Positions 8,748 to 17,617 of a DNA stretch of 64,000 nt are shown piece by piece. The DNA comes from SG8-40 sp963792855 (GTDB lineage Bacteria; Pseudomonadota; Gammaproteobacteria; Burkholderiales; Eutrophovitaceae), in NCBI GenBank assembly GCA_963792855.1, contig CAWBXZ010000003.1, forward strand, positions 360,861 through 424,860, in the 5' to 3' direction. The notes under the pieces are model-generated. The model had not been told where the DNA came from. It saw only the letters and a list, made by a program, of their open reading frames with translations, and did not search any database. Positions within the stretch are counted from its first letter, which is position 1, and every line of letters starts with the position of its first letter. Position numbers and translations under genes: made by a program.

Positions 8748-9512
8748 TCAGGTCGCCCCGGCATCCAGCAGCCGCTCGATCTGATCGAGGGCCTCATCGA
8801 GGGGGTCGATGGCCGTGACCAGGGCGGCGTCGCTGGCCTCGGTGCTGGGCCACTGGTGATCGATCTGGCGGCGCAGCTGCTGCAGGCCGCCATCGATGGC
8901 CTCGAGCCGGGTGGCCAGGGACAGCAGCCGGGCCTCCCGCTCGTCCATCCCCCGGCGGGCCGCCTCCAGATTGCGGCGCAGCTGGTCGGTGAGCCGGCGC
9001 CGTTCCTGGCGCAGGGGCCCCTCGCGCTCCTTCCGGAGGGCCTTCTCCTCCCGGCTCAGGCGCCGGGCCAGGGCATCGGGATCCAGGCGAACGCCTTCGC
9101 CCGATTCCAGCAGGGGCCGGCGCTGCTCCAGCCGCTCGGGAAGCTGCTGCAACCGTTCGCAGCAGAGCTGGACCGTGCCCAGGGACTCCAGATGGCCCGG
9201 ATCGGTGAAGCGGGCCAGGGCCTCTTCCTTCAGGCCCACTGCCAGGCCCGCCAGGCCGGCGGCCCGCTCCAGGGCCTCCTCCAGGGCCGCATCGAGGCGC
9301 TGGGCATGGAGCCGCTGGCTGCGGCTGCGGCGGCCGCCGGGCCCCCGGCGGGCCAGCAGCAGGCTCAGGCCGACGCCGAGGCCGACGGCGAGGGGGAGCG
9401 CCAGGGGAAGGGCCAGTCCGGCCCCGCGCACCAGCAGCACCAGAGAGGCGCCGGCCCCGGCCACCGCCATGGGATGGTCGAGGGGGTTGGGCCAGGACGG
9501 GGCCGCCGCCAT
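8748..9512 (-). CDS. Membrane-anchored coiled-coil protein, possibly XpaC-like
   Basis: The 254-residue protein has two hydrophobic helices near the N-terminus (about residues 14-52), then a long charged helical region rich in Leu, Glu and Arg (LSREEKALRKEREGPLRQER). It ends with SDAALVTAIDPLDEALDQIE. Its ATG overlaps the stop of the SBP-VWA lipoprotein gene by one base, so they are co-translated. In several bacteria SBP/VWA lipoproteins neighbour XpaC and TelA proteins; the hairpin-plus-helix shape suggests XpaC, but this is inference from shape and context. No TelA gene follows. Confidence 0.5.
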   Translation of the reverse strand: MAAAPSWPNPLDHPMAVAGAGASLVLLVRGAGLALPLALPLAVGLGVGLSLLLARRGPGGRRSRSQRLHAQRLDAALEEALERAAGLAGLAVGLKEEALARFTDPGHLESLGTVQLCCERLQQLPERLEQRRPLLESGEGVRLDPDALARRLSREEKALRKEREGPLRQERRRLTDQLRRNLEAARRGMDEREARLLSLATRLEAIDGGLQQLRRQIDHQWPSTEASDAALVTAIDPLDEALDQIERLLDAGAT

Positions 9513-11197
9513 CAGAAGGCCATCTGGAGATCTTCCATGCGGCGGCGGATGCTGTCGGGGGTGCCGGTGGCGAATTCGCCGCCGTTGCTCTCGGCGATCC
9601 GGCGCAGCACGTCGGCGTCGAAATCCCCCTGGTTGCCGTAGCCCATGGTGAACACACCGATGCGTTCATCGGTGGCGAAGCCGCTGCTCCTCAGCTCGCT
9701 GCCCAGCCCGTCGAGGCTCAGGCGGGAGCCGTTGTCCTGGCCATCGGTGAGCACCACCACCGCCAGGATCTCGCCGGGACGGCGGGTGCTGCGCAGCCAG
9801 TCGCGCCCCTGGCGGATGGCGTCGTAGAGGACGGTGCCGCCCTCCGCCTGCAGATCGGCGATGAAGCGGGAGCCCCGCTCGGCATCGGTGCCGTTGCCCG
9901 TCACCACCACCGGGGGGCGCAGGCGGTTGTCGAAGTCGAACAGGCCCACGGTGTCGCGGGGGCCGATCTGGGCCAGGTAGGCCTGCAGGCTGCGCTGGGC
10001 CGCCGGCAGCTTCTCCCCCTTCATCGAGCCGGAGCTGTCCACCACCAGGGCCACCCGGGAGGGCTTCTTGGCCTGATTGCGCCAGAGGGTGATGATCGCC
10101 TCCACCACCTCCGGCGGCGGCGCCCGCAGGGAGTCGTAGACGGCGCGGGGATCGGCCCCGTAGGCCGCCGTGACCCGGCTGGCCGGCACGGCCGGGTTGG
10201 CGGGCCGCAGGCCCTGCTCCGCCGCCAGCCGCTGGATGTCCTCCCGCTGCAGCCGCTCGATGAGGAGCTGGGCCGCCTGCTTCTCGGCGGGCGACACCCA
10301 GGGGGCGTCCGGCAGGATCGCCCGCATGGTGCTGGAGTAGGTGGCGCGGGGGTAGACCGCCTGCAGGGGCTCCTGGTCGGCGCTGCGGGCGGCGTTCACC
10401 GCCACCACCGAGGACTCGTAGACCGAGGCCACCGAGGCCCAGAACGGTCCGTTGCGCTGCATGGCCCGGGCCAGTTCGTCGGTGGAGCTGCCGTAGCGGG
10501 TCACGTGGCGCTCGATCGCCGCCACCTGATCGCCGTGGGCGCGTACATCCGCCAGGGTGAGCGCTTCGGGCCGTTTGCCGGCCACCTCCGCCACCATCGC
10601 CACCAGGGTCTGGAGGCCGGAATTGGAGCGGGTGGGGGCGGTGTGGACGTAGCGGATCGGCTGGGAGGGGCCGGCCGGATCCAGCTGGCGGTGGTCGCTG
10701 CTGCGGGCCAGGGCGCCGAAGGGATCGGGGCGGTCGAGGCCCTTCGCCAGGGCCGGGGTGGTCATGAACACCATCGGACTGGAGGCCAGGGCCGGCGCGT
10801 CGGCCGGGGCGGGGATCAGCTCCCGGGTGGGCGCCAGCCGCTGCAGCCGGTGGCGCAGCAGTTCCTGGTAGATCTCCCCATCCACCGACAGCAGGGTGGG
10901 GATGCGCGGGTCGTCGGCCGCCTGGCCGCCCTGCAGCACCCCCCGGGCATGGGACTCGATCTCGTTCACCACATCACCGCTGCCGGCGGCGCGGCAGCGC
11001 AGCTGCACGGGGGTGCGGTCGGCCAGCCGCGGCGGATCCTGGGCGATCGCCTTGGCGGCCTCCTGGCAGAAGCCCTTGAGGGCGCTGCCCACGAGCATCT
11101 CGACCTCGAGCGGCGGCGGCGCCAGCAGGCCGCAGGCGCTGATCGGCAGGCCGAGGAGGGCGGCGGCGAGGGCGGCCAGCCGCAGGGGCCGTGCCAT
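9512..11197 (-). CDS. Lipoprotein with substrate-binding (SBP_bac_11-like) and VWA domains
   Basis: The 561-residue protein begins with a lipoprotein signal ending ALLGLPISACG (lipobox I-S-A-C). Residues about 30-330 resemble a periplasmic binding protein of the SBP_bac_11 type (EVEMLVGSALKGFCQEAAKA, TRSNSGLQTLVAMVAEVAG, YEASVV-like VYESSVVAVNAA). Residues about 370-560 are a von Willebrand A domain with an intact MIDAS (VALVVDSSGSMKGEK, later VVVLTDGQDNGSRLS). Such proteins are presumed to bind a ligand or partner at the membrane face using a divalent cation. It is coupled to the coiled-coil gene and divergent from a second binding-protein gene. The full frame is unbroken. Confidence 0.85.
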   Translation of the reverse strand: MARPLRLAALAAALLGLPISACGLLAPPPLEVEMLVGSALKGFCQEAAKAIAQDPPRLADRTPVQLRCRAAGSGDVVNEIESHARGVLQGGQAADDPRIPTLLSVDGEIYQELLRHRLQRLAPTRELIPAPADAPALASSPMVFMTTPALAKGLDRPDPFGALARSSDHRQLDPAGPSQPIRYVHTAPTRSNSGLQTLVAMVAEVAGKRPEALTLADVRAHGDQVAAIERHVTRYGSSTDELARAMQRNGPFWASVASVYESSVVAVNAARSADQEPLQAVYPRATYSSTMRAILPDAPWVSPAEKQAAQLLIERLQREDIQRLAAEQGLRPANPAVPASRVTAAYGADPRAVYDSLRAPPPEVVEAIITLWRNQAKKPSRVALVVDSSGSMKGEKLPAAQRSLQAYLAQIGPRDTVGLFDFDNRLRPPVVVTGNGTDAERGSRFIADLQAEGGTVLYDAIRQGRDWLRSTRRPGEILAVVVLTDGQDNGSRLSLDGLGSELRSSGFATDERIGVFTMGYGNQGDFDADVLRRIAESNGGEFATGTPDSIRRRMEDLQMAF

Positions 11198-11312
11198 GGG
11201 GCGGTTCGGACGGGCGCCCCCATTCTGCGGCGAAGCTTGGCTGCTGTCTCAGCGGACCGGTGGCAGGCGGCCGGCGGGGTGATCAGACTGTGGTCCATCC
11301 GGATGGCCCACC

Positions 11313-12336
11313 TTGAGCGTCCCTGTCACCCGCCGGCGGCTGCTGTCGGTGCTGATCGGCGCCGGCGGCCCTGATCCTGGCGGCCGCTCCCCTGCCCGGC
11401 CTGCGGCGGCCCCTGGTGGTGGCGGTGGGATCGGAGCTGGCCGGTGCCATGGCCGAGATCGAACCCCTGTTCGAGCGCCGCCAGGGCGGCATCGATCTGG
11501 CGTGGCGGGTGCAGGGCTCCCAGGACATGGTGAACCGGGCCCAGGAGCGATCGCCCGGAGCGGCCGCGGGTGCTGATCCCCGCCAGCCGCGAACTGCTCG
11601 ACCAGCTCGCCGCCGAGGTGAGCGGACGGGGCGAGCCGGATCGCCGTTCCTGCAGCCGCCCGCTGCCGATCGCCCGCACCCTGCTGGTGGCGGTGGCCTG
11701 GCCGGAGCGGGCCCGCCGGCTGTTCCCCGATGGCCGCTTCGCCTGGCCCGCTGCTGCGCCGGGCCACCGCAGCGGGGCAGTGGGGAGCCCTGGGGGCGCC
11801 GGCCAGCTGGGGCAGCGTCGATCTGCGCAGCACCGATCCGATGCGCTCCAACTCCGGCCAGCTCACCCTGGCGCTCTGGTGCCGGGGTCAGGAGGGGAGG
11901 GCCTGTGCCGCCGGCCTGCGGCGGGCCGTGTACCGCCCCGCCCGCTCCACCGACATCCTGCTGCAGGAGTTCATCAGCGGCGGGCCCAACGAGGGTGACC
12001 TGGCGATGGTGTACGAGGCGTCGGCCCTGGCCCGCCAGGGCGAGGCCAGCCGGCAGCGGCCGGGGGGATACGTGCTGCTGTTCCCCGATCCCACCTTCGA
12101 AACGATCCTGGCGGCGGCGGTGCTGCGGGGCCAGGCGGCGGGCCGCGCCGACGACGGCGAGCGCTTCGTGGCCTTTCTGCGCTCCACCGAGGGGCCCAGG
12201 CGGTGCTGGGCCGCCAGGGCTTCCGCGCAGCCGATGGTCGGGGGGCAGCCCAGCGGCCCGCGGGGTGCGGCGCCTGCCCCCGCCCCCGCCCCAGCAGCGG
12301 GAGGAGCTGCTGCGCCTCTGGCAACAGGCGGGCTGA
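11313..12336 (+). CDS. Periplasmic substrate-binding-like protein, paralogue of the VWA neighbour, frameshifted
   Basis: One protein of about 335 residues is spread over several frames (shifts near 11,375, 11,560, 11,750, 12,200 and 12,255). It begins at TTG 11313 with an Arg-rich export signal (TRRRLLSVLIG). It continues with RPLVVAVGSELAGAMAEIEP, RVLIPASRELLDQLAAEV, RSTDPMRSNSGQLTLALW, FISGGPNEGDLAMVYEASAL and ends EELLRLWQQAG. The TDPMRSNSGQ and MVYEASAL parts parallel TAPTRSNSGLQ and SVYESSVVAV in the divergent lipoprotein, which shows common ancestry. It lacks the VWA domain. A shared divergent promoter region of about 115 bases separates the two genes. Confidence 0.7.
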
Positions 12337-12497
12337 GGCCGAGCCCGCCGCTGGTGTCGGCGATCACCTGCTGGCGTGGGAGGCGGCATGGACAGAAGCG
12401 CCGGATTCCTGGCGTCTATGCCTAGGTTTCCGCGGACGATGTTCGCCCTGTGGGGTGCACCGCCGGGGGGAACTTTTTGGAGCCGAAGCGTGTCACC

Positions 12498-13637
12498 ATG
12501 GCGGCGAATGGCCGCACCGACGTGCTCCGCTGCGACGCCCTGTTCCTCTCCGATCTGCACCTGGGCTCGAATCAGTGCGAGGCCGGCCACCTGGCCGCGT
12601 TCCTCGGCTGCATCCAGCCCAGGCAGCTGTTTCTGGTGGGCGACATCATCGATCTGCAGGCGATCCGTTTCAACGCCCATGCGGATGAACGCTTCCTCAC
12701 GGCGCTGATCGACGGCCTGATCGATGGGAAGGGGGAAGGGCCTTTCGACGACGAGAGCACTGAAGCGTCGGAACCTGCTGCGATCGTCGCACCGGGAGGT
12801 GCTGAGCGGCCTGCGGGATCTGCAGCACGCCGGGATGCGGATCACCTACATCCCCGGCAACCACGACGCCTACTTCCGGCGCCATGCCGGCTAGAGGCCG
12901 CGTGGCCTCGCGATCCGCCGGCAAGCCTCGTACCGCACACCGGCCGGGCAGAGGTTGCTGGTGCGCCATGGCGATGAATACGACCGGCTGGTCGCTTCCA
13001 TGCCGGGCTGGCGGAGTCCCTGGCCCGGCTGCAGGAGCACTACAGCGGCCGGCATCAACGGGCTGCGCTGCGCCTGTTCGACCGGCCGGCCCGTTCAGCC
13101 CCTGCCGACCGGCCGGAACGCCGAGGCGATTCTGGAGAGCGCCGTGGAGCTGCTGGCCAGCCACCGGGAGTGGCCGATCCCGGTGAGCCGGGGCCTCAAC
13201 TCCTCGGGCGGCTTCTCCCTGGCCTTCGCCCTGGAGAGCGCGCTCAAGGGCCGCACCGGCCACGACCGGCTGATCAAGCGCCGGATCGTCCAGCATCTGC
13301 AGCGGCAGGCGCAGGGCACCGAGCCCCTCGACGGGCTGATCAACGGCCACACCCACATCCCCGAAGCCACGGCCCTGGCGCTGCCGGCGCCCGTCGGATG
13401 CAGGCGGCGGCCCCTGCCACATCACCTACTACAACACCGGCAGCTGGGCCCGCAGCCAGCAGAGGCTGGGCCGCACCGCGCCTGGTGGTGGCCGGCAACG
13501 GCACGATCGGCATGGTGCGCTTCGATCGCCGCCACGGCATCGAACCTTTCCAGCCGCCCCGGTTCCCCTTCAACACCTATCCGATGCGGCCCTGCCCGGG
13601 GTGCGGCCTGGGGGTGGCGGATCTGGAGCGGGTTTGA
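12498..13637 (+). CDS. Metallophosphoesterase, LpxH-like, frameshifted
   Basis: The calcineurin-like motifs appear in order although the frame changes several times: ALFLSDLHLGSN, FLVGDIIDLQA, YIPGNHDAYF, LLVRHGDEYDRL and LINGHTHIPE, closing with NTGSWA and a stop at 13635-13637. This is the layout of UDP-2,3-diacylglucosamine pyrophosphatase-like enzymes, about 370 residues here. In cyanobacteria the close relatives are often annotated only as metallophosphoesterases. Breaks lie near 12,762, 13,010 and 13,400, and an in-frame TAG is at 12892-12894. All metal ligands expected are still present, so the gene is probably functional in the organism. Confidence 0.8.
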
Positions 13638-14143
13638 GGGCTGAAGGGGAGGGGCCATCGCGGTGGAGGCCGCTCATGCACGCTGAAATAGACGTCGAAA
13701 CAGCTGGTTCACGGGTCGACACAAGATCACATGGGGCGAATCATTGCCTCCCAGACCTTATGGGAAGGCCTGGGTTTCATCGAAAGAGCCGTCGAGGGCC
13801 AGGGGAGTTAGACGGACAGCCAAAGGGTTGAAGGGGTGTACAATGAAATTGTCTATCGTTATCTTCGAAGGATCGACAAGTCACCCCAATCACGCTGCTG
13901 GTATGCAGGACGCCCACAAGGTGACCTCACTCCATGGGGCCTCTGGGGTATCGTGCTGAACATGTGGTTATCTGACACAAGAACAACGGCTACAGCTTGC
14001 AGGTCGCCGGCCAAAGCCTCAGCGACAACAGGGTCTGAGGGATCTTCCAGCGCTGGGCCCACTGTGGTTCACGGCAAAAAACGGTCGGGTCACGGTGGTT
14101 TACGGAACTTCCCAATAACAAGTTATTCCTCAGAAAAAAGGAG
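13638..14143. other. Intergenic region of reduced G+C, left edge of the accessory region
   Basis: About 500 bases show no recognised gene. G+C is visibly lower than in the genes to the left. Short frames on both strands carry no family signature. A purine-rich ribosome-binding site, AAGGAG at 14138-14143, ends the stretch and belongs to the next small gene. Confidence 0.5.
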
Positions 14144-14200
14144 CTGAATTTAAGTTTTGTTGATCTCATCAGGCAAATTCTGCGGAGTCATCCTGAAGGC

Positions 14201-14464
14201 ATGACACCACAGCAGATAGGTGAGACTGTAAAGGCCAGCTCTCAGGATTTCTACAGCACGGAGTCCCACAGTCGGAACGTCGAGAAGGGACATTACACAG
14301 ATCTTGATCATGCGCTTTTGGCGCAAATCTACGATGCGTCTCGCACTGGTGCTCAAATCTTTGTCGATAAGTCGCAACAGCCCATCAAACTTACTTTGGT
14401 GCCTGGAGTAAGTGACGATATCAGCGTTCCAGGCGAGGAGATTGACACCGAGAGTCTGAGGTGA
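14201..14464 (+). CDS. Small protein with a winged-helix-like N-terminus; start probably upstream
   Basis: From ATG 14201 the protein has 87 residues (GMTPQQIGETVKASSQDFYS and onward). The same frame stays open upstream and reads VDLIRQILRSHPEGMTPQQI, which looks like the first helices of a winged-helix domain. A strong ribosome-binding site, AAGGAG, lies at 14138-14143, but no ATG, GTG or TTG follows it in this frame. A single-base error near 14,150 would explain this. The C-terminal part is acidic, ending EEIDTESLR. Function is unknown; a DNA-binding or restriction-accessory role would be speculation. Confidence 0.5.
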   Translation: MTPQQIGETVKASSQDFYSTESHSRNVEKGHYTDLDHALLAQIYDASRTGAQIFVDKSQQPIKLTLVPGVSDDISVPGEEIDTESLR

Positions 14465-14636
14465 CTGGGCGTTTGAACGAGGTACGGACACCATCACCTT
14501 GACTCCCAGGGCTGGGGGCGAGCCTATGCAGGACATTGGGAAGTACATTACCATTTACGAACGGCAGCCCAGCGGCGCCTGGGGCATGGCCCGCGATATC
14601 TGGAACAGCAACAATCCACCATTCATTCCGAGGTGA
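14463..14636 (+). pseudogene. C-terminal remnant of a SnoaL/DUF4440-type protein
   Basis: The frame DWAFERGTDTITLTPRAGG continues to DIGKYITIYERQPSGAWGMA and RDIWNSNNPPFIPR, the typical second half of DUF4440/SgcJ-like NTF2-fold proteins. A stop codon at 14457-14459 lies just upstream in the same frame and the N-terminal half is absent. The fragment begins exactly at the end of the preceding small gene, so the two were joined by a deletion or by collapsed assembly. It is not expected to be translated as a working protein. Confidence 0.65.
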
Positions 14637-14639
14637 GCG

Positions 14640-14951
14640 ATGCGCTTTCTTGTCAAGGTGAATATCCCTGTTGAAGCCGGGAACGGGGCGGCGAAGGCCG
14701 GCAGGCTCGGCACCACCATCCAATCCATTCTGGCGGACCTGAAGCCCGAAGCCGTGTATTTCACGGACGACAATGGAGATCGGACGGCGTTTCTTTTCCT
14801 CGACATGCAGGACGCCTCCCAGATCCCTGCGATTGTCGAGCCGTGGTTTCTCGCGTTCAACGCGAGCATTGAGATCCATCCGGTCATGGTGCCGGAGGAT
14901 CTCAGCCGAGCTGGCAGTGCCATCGAGGCAGCCGTCAAGAAGTACAGCTGA
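14640..14951 (+). CDS. Conserved protein of about 103 residues (DUF3303-like)
   Basis: The protein MRFLVKVNIPVEAGN followed by AVYFTDDNGDRTAFLFLDM and a C-terminal EDLSRAGSAIEAAVKKY resembles a family of small conserved proteins with a ferredoxin-like dimeric barrel outline. Such proteins are found singly in many bacteria without known function. The ATG lies four bases after the stop of the SnoaL remnant, so they were probably an operon. The gene is intact. Base composition is nearer to the surrounding accessory DNA than to the high-G+C core. Confidence 0.65.
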   Translation: MRFLVKVNIPVEAGNGAAKAGRLGTTIQSILADLKPEAVYFTDDNGDRTAFLFLDMQDASQIPAIVEPWFLAFNASIEIHPVMVPEDLSRAGSAIEAAVKKYS

Positions 14952-15097
14952 CAGCGCGAGGAGCGCGAGGGCCATCGAACGACGGCCTGCAGGCGCCCGT
15001 ATTTCCGGTCCTTGCTCACCAAGGGCAATCAACACCACTCCCTTGCAGTGTCCCAGTCCCCTGCGGCGCCCAGGCCCACCAGCACTCGGTCTGTTCC

Positions 15098-15639
15098 TCA
15101 GCAGGCCTTCGTCCCACTCCCCACCCGTGTCGACAGGTGGGATTCAGCCTGGATGGCGGTGAAGCCGGTGGCGATGAGCCGGGCGTCGATGTCGTCCGTT
15201 CAGCACTTTCTGGCGGACCTCGGCCGGCAGCTCATGCAGCAGGAACACGCAGGTCACCGCCAGCCTGCTGCCGTCGGCGAAGGGCCTCGGCGTTGCCCCG
15301 CAACTGCTGCTGGGTGCGGCCCGTGCCGGTTGGCCACATCCAGCTCCCACACCCGTCCCTCACCGCGGCGGCTCCAGGTACCGGGCATCTCGAGCCTCAG
15401 TAGCGAATAGCGGGTCACCCATTCGAGCCAGGGGGCCTCGAACAGCACCCCGGTGGGGTAGAGGCCCTCCTCGGCGTCCCGCCAGTCGACCTCCAGCAGG
15501 GCCCTCTGGGCCCCCTGCAGCTCCCTGAGCAGCTCGGAGGGAACGGGGACGGGTGGCTCATGTCCTTGTGGGCCTCGCCCGCCAGAGCCTTGCCCTGCTG
15601 CAGGGCCTGGTAGGCGAGCTTGGTAAGGGGTTCGGCCAT
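15098..15639 (-). pseudogene. Class I SAM-dependent methyltransferase with internal deletions
   Basis: The start MAEPLTKLAYQALQQGKAL (ATG at 15639), then EAPWLEWVTRY and RLEMPGTWSRR, match the N-terminus of a cyanobacterial methyltransferase that is usually over 300 residues. The sequence then jumps: the stretch before the SAM motif is missing (ELDVANRHGPHP stands where LDVATGTGRT is expected). The middle is reduced to VFLLHELPAEVRQKVLN, and the tail reads DIDARLIATGFTAIQAESH. Only about 540 bases remain. Both deletions and frame changes are present. It is either a decayed gene or an assembly collapse. Confidence 0.7.
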
Positions 15640-15655
15640 GCCGGAGCTGCAGGTT

Positions 15656-15978
15656 TCATTCGGCCTCGATGATGCAGAGGTTGGCGGCACGCGCGGCCAG
15701 CACCACATCCACGCCGACACGCTGATCGAAGGTCACAAAGCGTCCCCCATGGGTACCGGCAGGCCTCCGACAGGCGTTCTGGCCAGCCGAGCGGCGGGCT
15801 GATGGTTGGGGTAGGCCGGCTGAGCCATGATCCGGACCCCGCCGTTCTCGGTGATCGGGCAGGTGGCCCAGTCGTGCGCCTGCGCCCGCTCGAGCCAGCG
15901 GACAGCGGTCCGGTGCAGCACATGGCCCTGATCGAGCAGGGCGATCACCACGTTGATATCGAGCAGGGCCCTGGCCAT
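15656..15978 (-). CDS. VapC-like PIN-domain toxin, internally shortened
   Basis: The N-terminus ARALLDINVVIALLDQGH with the first PIN aspartate, then WATCPITENGGVRIM (the Thr-Glu-Asn motif), and the C-terminus GGRFVTFDQRV with the last acidic cluster are all recognisable. Between them, roughly 40 to 50 residues that normally carry the middle helices and another acidic residue are missing and the frame shifts near 15,780. VapC proteins are ribonucleases that cut tRNA or rRNA. The ATG overlaps the antitoxin stop (TGATG), the usual coupling. Whether the deletion is real is uncertain. Confidence 0.7.
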
Positions 15979-16229
15979 CAGAGGCCGGTCTCATCCCGCA
16001 ACTGGTCGATCTGCTCGTTGGTCACCAGCCGTCCGGACAGAGCCGGGAAGGGACGAAACCCTCCCACGGAAGGGGGAGACACCGCTGGGGACAGGGTCGT
16101 TGCAGCGGTGCCGCTGAGGGCAGCGCGCAACAGGCGCGACACCATCTGCCCTGCCGATGTGCCCTGCCGGCGGGCCAGCTCCTTTGCCGCTGCCAGCACG
16201 TCGTCCTCGATGTCGAGCGTGGTGCGCAT
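15978..16229 (-). CDS. VapB-type antitoxin
   Basis: This 83-residue protein starts with MRTTLDIEDDVLAAAKELA, a ribbon-helix-helix beta strand and helix typical of VapB-like antitoxins that bind operator DNA as dimers. The C-terminal part (GFRPFPALSGRLVTNEQIDQ) is the usual toxin-binding tail. It lies upstream of and overlaps the PIN toxin by one base. Autoregulation by the toxin-antitoxin complex is expected from the family. The gene is intact, unlike its toxin. Confidence 0.8.
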   Translation of the reverse strand: MRTTLDIEDDVLAAAKELARRQGTSAGQMVSRLLRAALSGTAATTLSPAVSPPSVGGFRPFPALSGRLVTNEQIDQLRDETGL

Positions 16230-16334
16230 GGGGACGAGGAAGAGGGGACCTGCCCACAACAACTTGGGAAGCTCTGGATAACCACAGCGTTCCACGGGAA
16301 AATGGAGGCCTGATCGCAGGGCAGGCCTGGCGTC

Positions 16335-16820
16335 ATGGGTGTCAAGCAGCTCGGGTTCACCGATGACGAGCAGAGCACCGCCAAGAAGCGCACCCTTACC
16401 GAGGCCGCAGGCCGAGCGTGGCGGAGCCACTAGCGGGAGAAGTTGCTGGCGGAGATGGGGGGTGGTCCCCTGGCAGGCCCTGATCGAGCTCATCAAGCCC
16501 CACCACCCCAAGACGAGCTCCAAGGGCGGCAGGCCGCCGTATCCGCTGGCGACCATGCTGCGGATCCATCTGTTGCAGCAGTGGTACAGCCTCAGCGGTC
16601 CGGCCATGGAGGAGGCCCTGATCGAGGTTCCCACCATGCGCCGTGTTGTCGGCATTGATCTGATCAGCAACCGGATTCCGGATGAGGCCACGATCCTGGC
16701 CTTCCGGCACCTGCTGGAGAGGCACGATCTGGGCGAGCAGATCTTTGAGACGGTGAAGACCCACCTGAGCCAGCGGGGCATGACGATGCGCCAGGGCACG
16801 ATCGTGGATGCCACCTCTTG
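16335..16820 (+). mobile_element. IS5-family transposase, N-terminal half only
   Basis: The reading begins MGVKQLGFTDDEQSTAKKR and, after a stop and frame change near 16,435, continues VPWQALIELIKPHHPK, GRPPYPLATMLRIHLLQQW, MEEALIEVPTMRRVVGIDL, IPDEATILAFRHLLE and RQGTIVDAT. These are the N-terminal domain and first catalytic Asp region of IS5-type transposases. The sequence ends abruptly at the IVDAT motif, so the rest of the DDE domain is missing. It abuts a truncated MerR gene on the other strand. Terminal inverted repeats were not identified. The element is dead. Confidence 0.8.
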
Positions 16821-17120
16821 ATTACGCAGCTCCCTCAGGCGTTCGTCCACCAGGCCGATCTGCCGTTGGAGCTGGCCCCGGATGTCGCCGCAGGGAAGCT
16901 GGCCGGCAGCGTGAACCGCCAGACTGGCCTGGAGGTCCTCGAGGCTGAGGCCGAGGGTCTTGAGCCGCCGGATGAAGCCCTGGCGCCACAGGCTTTCCTC
17001 CGCGAACAGCCGGAAGCCACCGGCGCTGCGGCCCACCGCCGGGAGCAGTACGAGGTCTTCGTAGTACCGGAGGGCCTTCACCGGCAGGCCACTGCGACTG
17101 GCCAGCTCGCCGATCTTCAT
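16815..17120 (-). pseudogene. MerR-family regulator, C-terminus cut at the IS remnant
   Basis: The start MKIGELASRSGLPVKALRYY (ATG 17120; an in-frame ATG at 17147 is possible) is a textbook MerR helix-turn-helix. RRLKTLGLSLEDLQASL and a dimerisation helix up to VDERLRELRNQ follow. The frame then enters IS5-like sequence at about 16,815, about 100 codons in, so the effector-binding tail is lost. MerR proteins sense metals or stress and twist promoter DNA. The target gene is not evident. The truncation matches the IS boundary, which suggests a real insertion followed by deletion. Confidence 0.75.
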
Positions 17121-17147
17121 CCCGGTGGCAGGGGCGGCGGCAGGCAT

Positions 17148-17617
17148 GGGGGAGATGGCCGGGAGAGTTGGCGCCTCAGCAGGAGCGGATCCTATCGGCT
17201 GTTGTTGCCGGCGCCCCTATCCAGGCGATGCAGGTGAGATGGGCCGCTGCGCAGAAGTGAGCCCCAGAAAGAGTGTCCGAATGGCTTGGAACATGGTACT
17301 TCTGAACAACGGATTCCATACGAGGGAATCCCTGGAGTCCGCAGTAGCTGCGGCCCATCGCCATTGCACCCTGGTGTCGGTTGCATCGACTCAGCTGAAC
17401 CTCACAGTTCTGTCGGATGGGACCGACCGCCTGCTGAGGGTTGCACACCTCATGGACACGGCACTCCTAGGAACTGGCGATGCCTTGGTTGCACAACGCA
17501 AGGTCCAGGTCTTGCGATGCCATCACGGCGAACCTCCGTGCCGAAACCGCGGTATGGAGAGCACCGCTGGCTTCCTTCAGAAACTGGTTGGCCTTGACAA
17601 GGAGATAAACCGGGAAC
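17148..17617. other. Stretch of about 470 bases without a supported gene
   Basis: A forward frame from 17283 to 17661 is open but has no family resemblance and overlaps the real reverse-strand small membrane gene. Reverse frames in 17,176-17,448 are equally unremarkable. G+C is lower than in the core genome. The MerR promoter should lie at 17,120-17,200. Confidence 0.4.

Noticed and set aside
6929..8893. Long reverse-strand frame opposite the PhoX gene
   Set aside because: High G+C makes antisense frames long. The forward strand carries clear PhoX motifs, and the reverse translation is low-complexity Gly/Ala/Arg/Pro.
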